Position numbers and translations under genes: made by a program. A stretch of DNA of 6,208 bases from Acetobacteraceae bacterium (GTDB lineage Bacteria; Pseudomonadota; Alphaproteobacteria; Acetobacterales; Acetobacteraceae), in the NCBI GenBank assembly GCA_003506895.1, contig DNXO01000108.1:1-6208 (forward strand). The letters run 5' to 3'. The notes under the pieces are model-generated. The model ran no database searches and was not told the DNA's origin. It was given only the letters and a program-made list of their open reading frames with translations. Positions 5,011-6,208 of the stretch are shown here, one piece after another; positions within the stretch are counted from its first letter, which is position 1, and each line of letters begins with the position of its first letter.

Positions 5011-6208
5011 CTAAACAAACGGTGCCGGCTTAGCCTCCCGGAACGGCGTCCCGCTCTCCGCCAAATCGCGCAGCAGCTTCGACGGCGCCCAACGGTCCCC
5101 ATACTGCTGATGCCACGAGGCGATCTGGTTATAGACCTCGCGCACGCCGATCCCGTCGGCCCAGTACATCAGACCGCCGCGATACCGCGGGAAACCGAAC
5201 CCGTGCAGCCACATCACGTCCACATCAGACGCTCGGTAGGCCTTCCCTTCCTCCAGTATCTTGCAGGCCTCGTTGACCGAGCTGAACAGGAGGCGCTGGA
5301 GGATTTCGGTCGGTGTGAACTCTTTTTGCGGGACGCCCATTTCGGCGGCCACCGACTTGATGATCGCCGCGACCTCGGGGTCGGGATGAGGGGTCCGGTC
5401 GCCTTTTTCATAACGATACCAGCCGGCGCCGGTCTTCTGGCCGAAGCGGCCCATCTCCACCAGTTTGTCGGCGATCGGCAGCTTGCGGTAGTTGGGGTTG
5501 GCCAGCGCGCGGCGCTTGCGGCCCTCGGCGCCGATGTCCAGCCCCGCCAGATCGCCAACCGCGAACGGACCCATCGGGTAGCCGAAGTCGATCATGACTT
5601 TGTCCACCTGCTCCGGCAGGCAGCCTTCTTCCAGCAGGATCACCATCTCGCTGTTGAACGGGGCGCGCGAACGGTTGGCAACGAAACCATCGGTGTTGCC
5701 CGCCATTGCCGAGATCTTGCCGATCTTGCGGCCCATCGCCATCGCCGTCATCAGGGTTTCGGGCGAGGCCTTGGTCGGACGCACGACCTCCAGCAGTTTC
5801 ATCACGTTGGCGGGCGAAAAGAAATGCGTGCCGGCGACGTATTCCGGCCGCTTCGTCACCGAGGCCAGTTCGTCCATATCCAGCGCGGAGGTGTTGGAGA
5901 ACAGGAACGCCCCCGGCTTCATGACTTCATCCAACTTGGCGAAGACCGGCTTCTTCACGTCCATTCGCTCGAAGATGGCTTCGACGACGACGTCGCATTG
6001 GGCGATGTCTTCGTAGCCGCCGACGGGGTGGATGCGCGCGAGGCGGCGATCCATTTCGTCCTGTGCCAGGCTGCCGCGTTTGACGGAGGTGGCGTAGTTG
6101 TTGCGAATCCGCTCCATCCCGCGATCCAGGCCTTCTTGCGAGGCGTCCATGATCTTCACGTCGTAGCCGAAATCGGCGAACGACATGGCGATGCCGCCGC
6201 CCATGGTG
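5011..6208 (-). CDS. FadB/FadJ-like 3-hydroxyacyl-CoA dehydrogenase part (5' end missing)
   Basis: C-terminal part of a beta-oxidation enzyme oxidising L-3-hydroxyacyl-CoA to 3-ketoacyl-CoA with NAD+. The open frame passes the right edge: the ATG at 6204 is the Met of the Rossmann motif (TMGGGIAM), not a real start. Counting from it, Asp20 ends the second strand as expected for NAD+ binding, and the catalytic set is complete: Ser106 in SNTSALD, His127 in GTHFFSP, Glu139 in LLEVV, Asn177 in FVANRSR, with the spacing of human short-chain 3-hydroxyacyl-CoA dehydrogenase. Two C-terminal dehydrogenase domains follow (about 172-265, with YPMGPFAVGDLAGLD, and 297-390, with GFGFPRYRGGLMYWAD). The doubled domain is characteristic of the roughly 700-residue multifunctional FadB/FadJ type, so an enoyl-CoA hydratase/isomerase domain probably lies beyond the window. 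It ends ten bases before the inverted repeat. Substrate chain length is unknown. Confidence 0.93.
   Translation of the reverse strand, partial: TMGGGIAMSFADFGYDVKIMDASQEGLDRGMERIRNNYATSVKRGSLAQDEMDRRLARIHPVGGYEDIAQCDVVVEAIFERMDVKKPVFAKLDEVMKPGAFLFSNTSALDMDELASVTKRPEYVAGTHFFSPANVMKLLEVVRPTKASPETLMTAMAMGRKIGKISAMAGNTDGFVANRSRAPFNSEMVILLEEGCLPEQVDKVMIDFGYPMGPFAVGDLAGLDIGAEGRKRRALANPNYRKLPIADKLVEMGRFGQKTGAGWYRYEKGDRTPHPDPEVAAIIKSVAAEMGVPQKEFTPTEILQRLLFSSVNEACKILEEGKAYRASDVDVMWLHGFGFPRYRGGLMYWADGIGVREVYNQIASWHQQYGDRWAPSKLLRDLAESGTPFREAKPAPFV

Noticed and set aside
5011..6204. The ATG at 6204 as the true start of a 397-residue single-function dehydrogenase.
   Set aside because: This Met lies inside the nucleotide-binding glycine motif, so the protein must begin further upstream; the doubled C-terminal domain also points to a longer multifunctional enzyme.

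Overview
The window reads as high-GC (roughly 60-65% by eye) chromosomal DNA from a proteobacterium. The protein sequences look most like those of Alphaproteobacteria, possibly Acetobacteraceae or another Rhodospirillales-type lineage. That placement comes from general protein resemblance and codon bias only, so confidence is low. Every gene I can support lies on the minus strand, so transcription runs from high to low coordinates.

Layout in transcription order: (1) the C-terminal 3-hydroxyacyl-CoA dehydrogenase part of a FadB/FadJ-like beta-oxidation enzyme, cut by the right edge of the window. (2) A perfect 18-bp inverted repeat that also holds a good promoter candidate. (3) A two-gene toxin-antitoxin module, UPF0175-type antitoxin followed by DUF3368/PIN-type toxin. 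(4) An acyl-CoA dehydrogenase of the FadE26/PimC-like kind, closed by a perfect 17-bp stem-loop. (5) A leader with a candidate promoter. (6) The start of a peptide/nickel-type ABC importer operon: periplasmic family 5 substrate-binding protein, DppB-like permease, and the first codons of a DppC-like permease. (7) About 130 bases of almost pure G at the left edge, probably a low-quality sequence end.

The two lipid genes catalyse neighbouring steps of acyl-CoA degradation: the dehydrogenase makes the 2-enoyl-CoA, and the FadB-like protein oxidises the 3-hydroxyacyl-CoA made by hydration. The toxin-antitoxin pair sits between them, as if inserted into or carried within a beta-oxidation locus. 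The importer genes form a separate transcription unit; nothing here ties the substrate to fatty acids.

The most interesting feature is the compact region at 4944-5000. One palindrome could be the terminator of the FadB-like gene, the operator of the toxin-antitoxin promoter, and the site of a promoter whose predicted start is the A of the antitoxin ATG (a leaderless mRNA). No wholly new system is evident. The rest is ordinary metabolism and transport.
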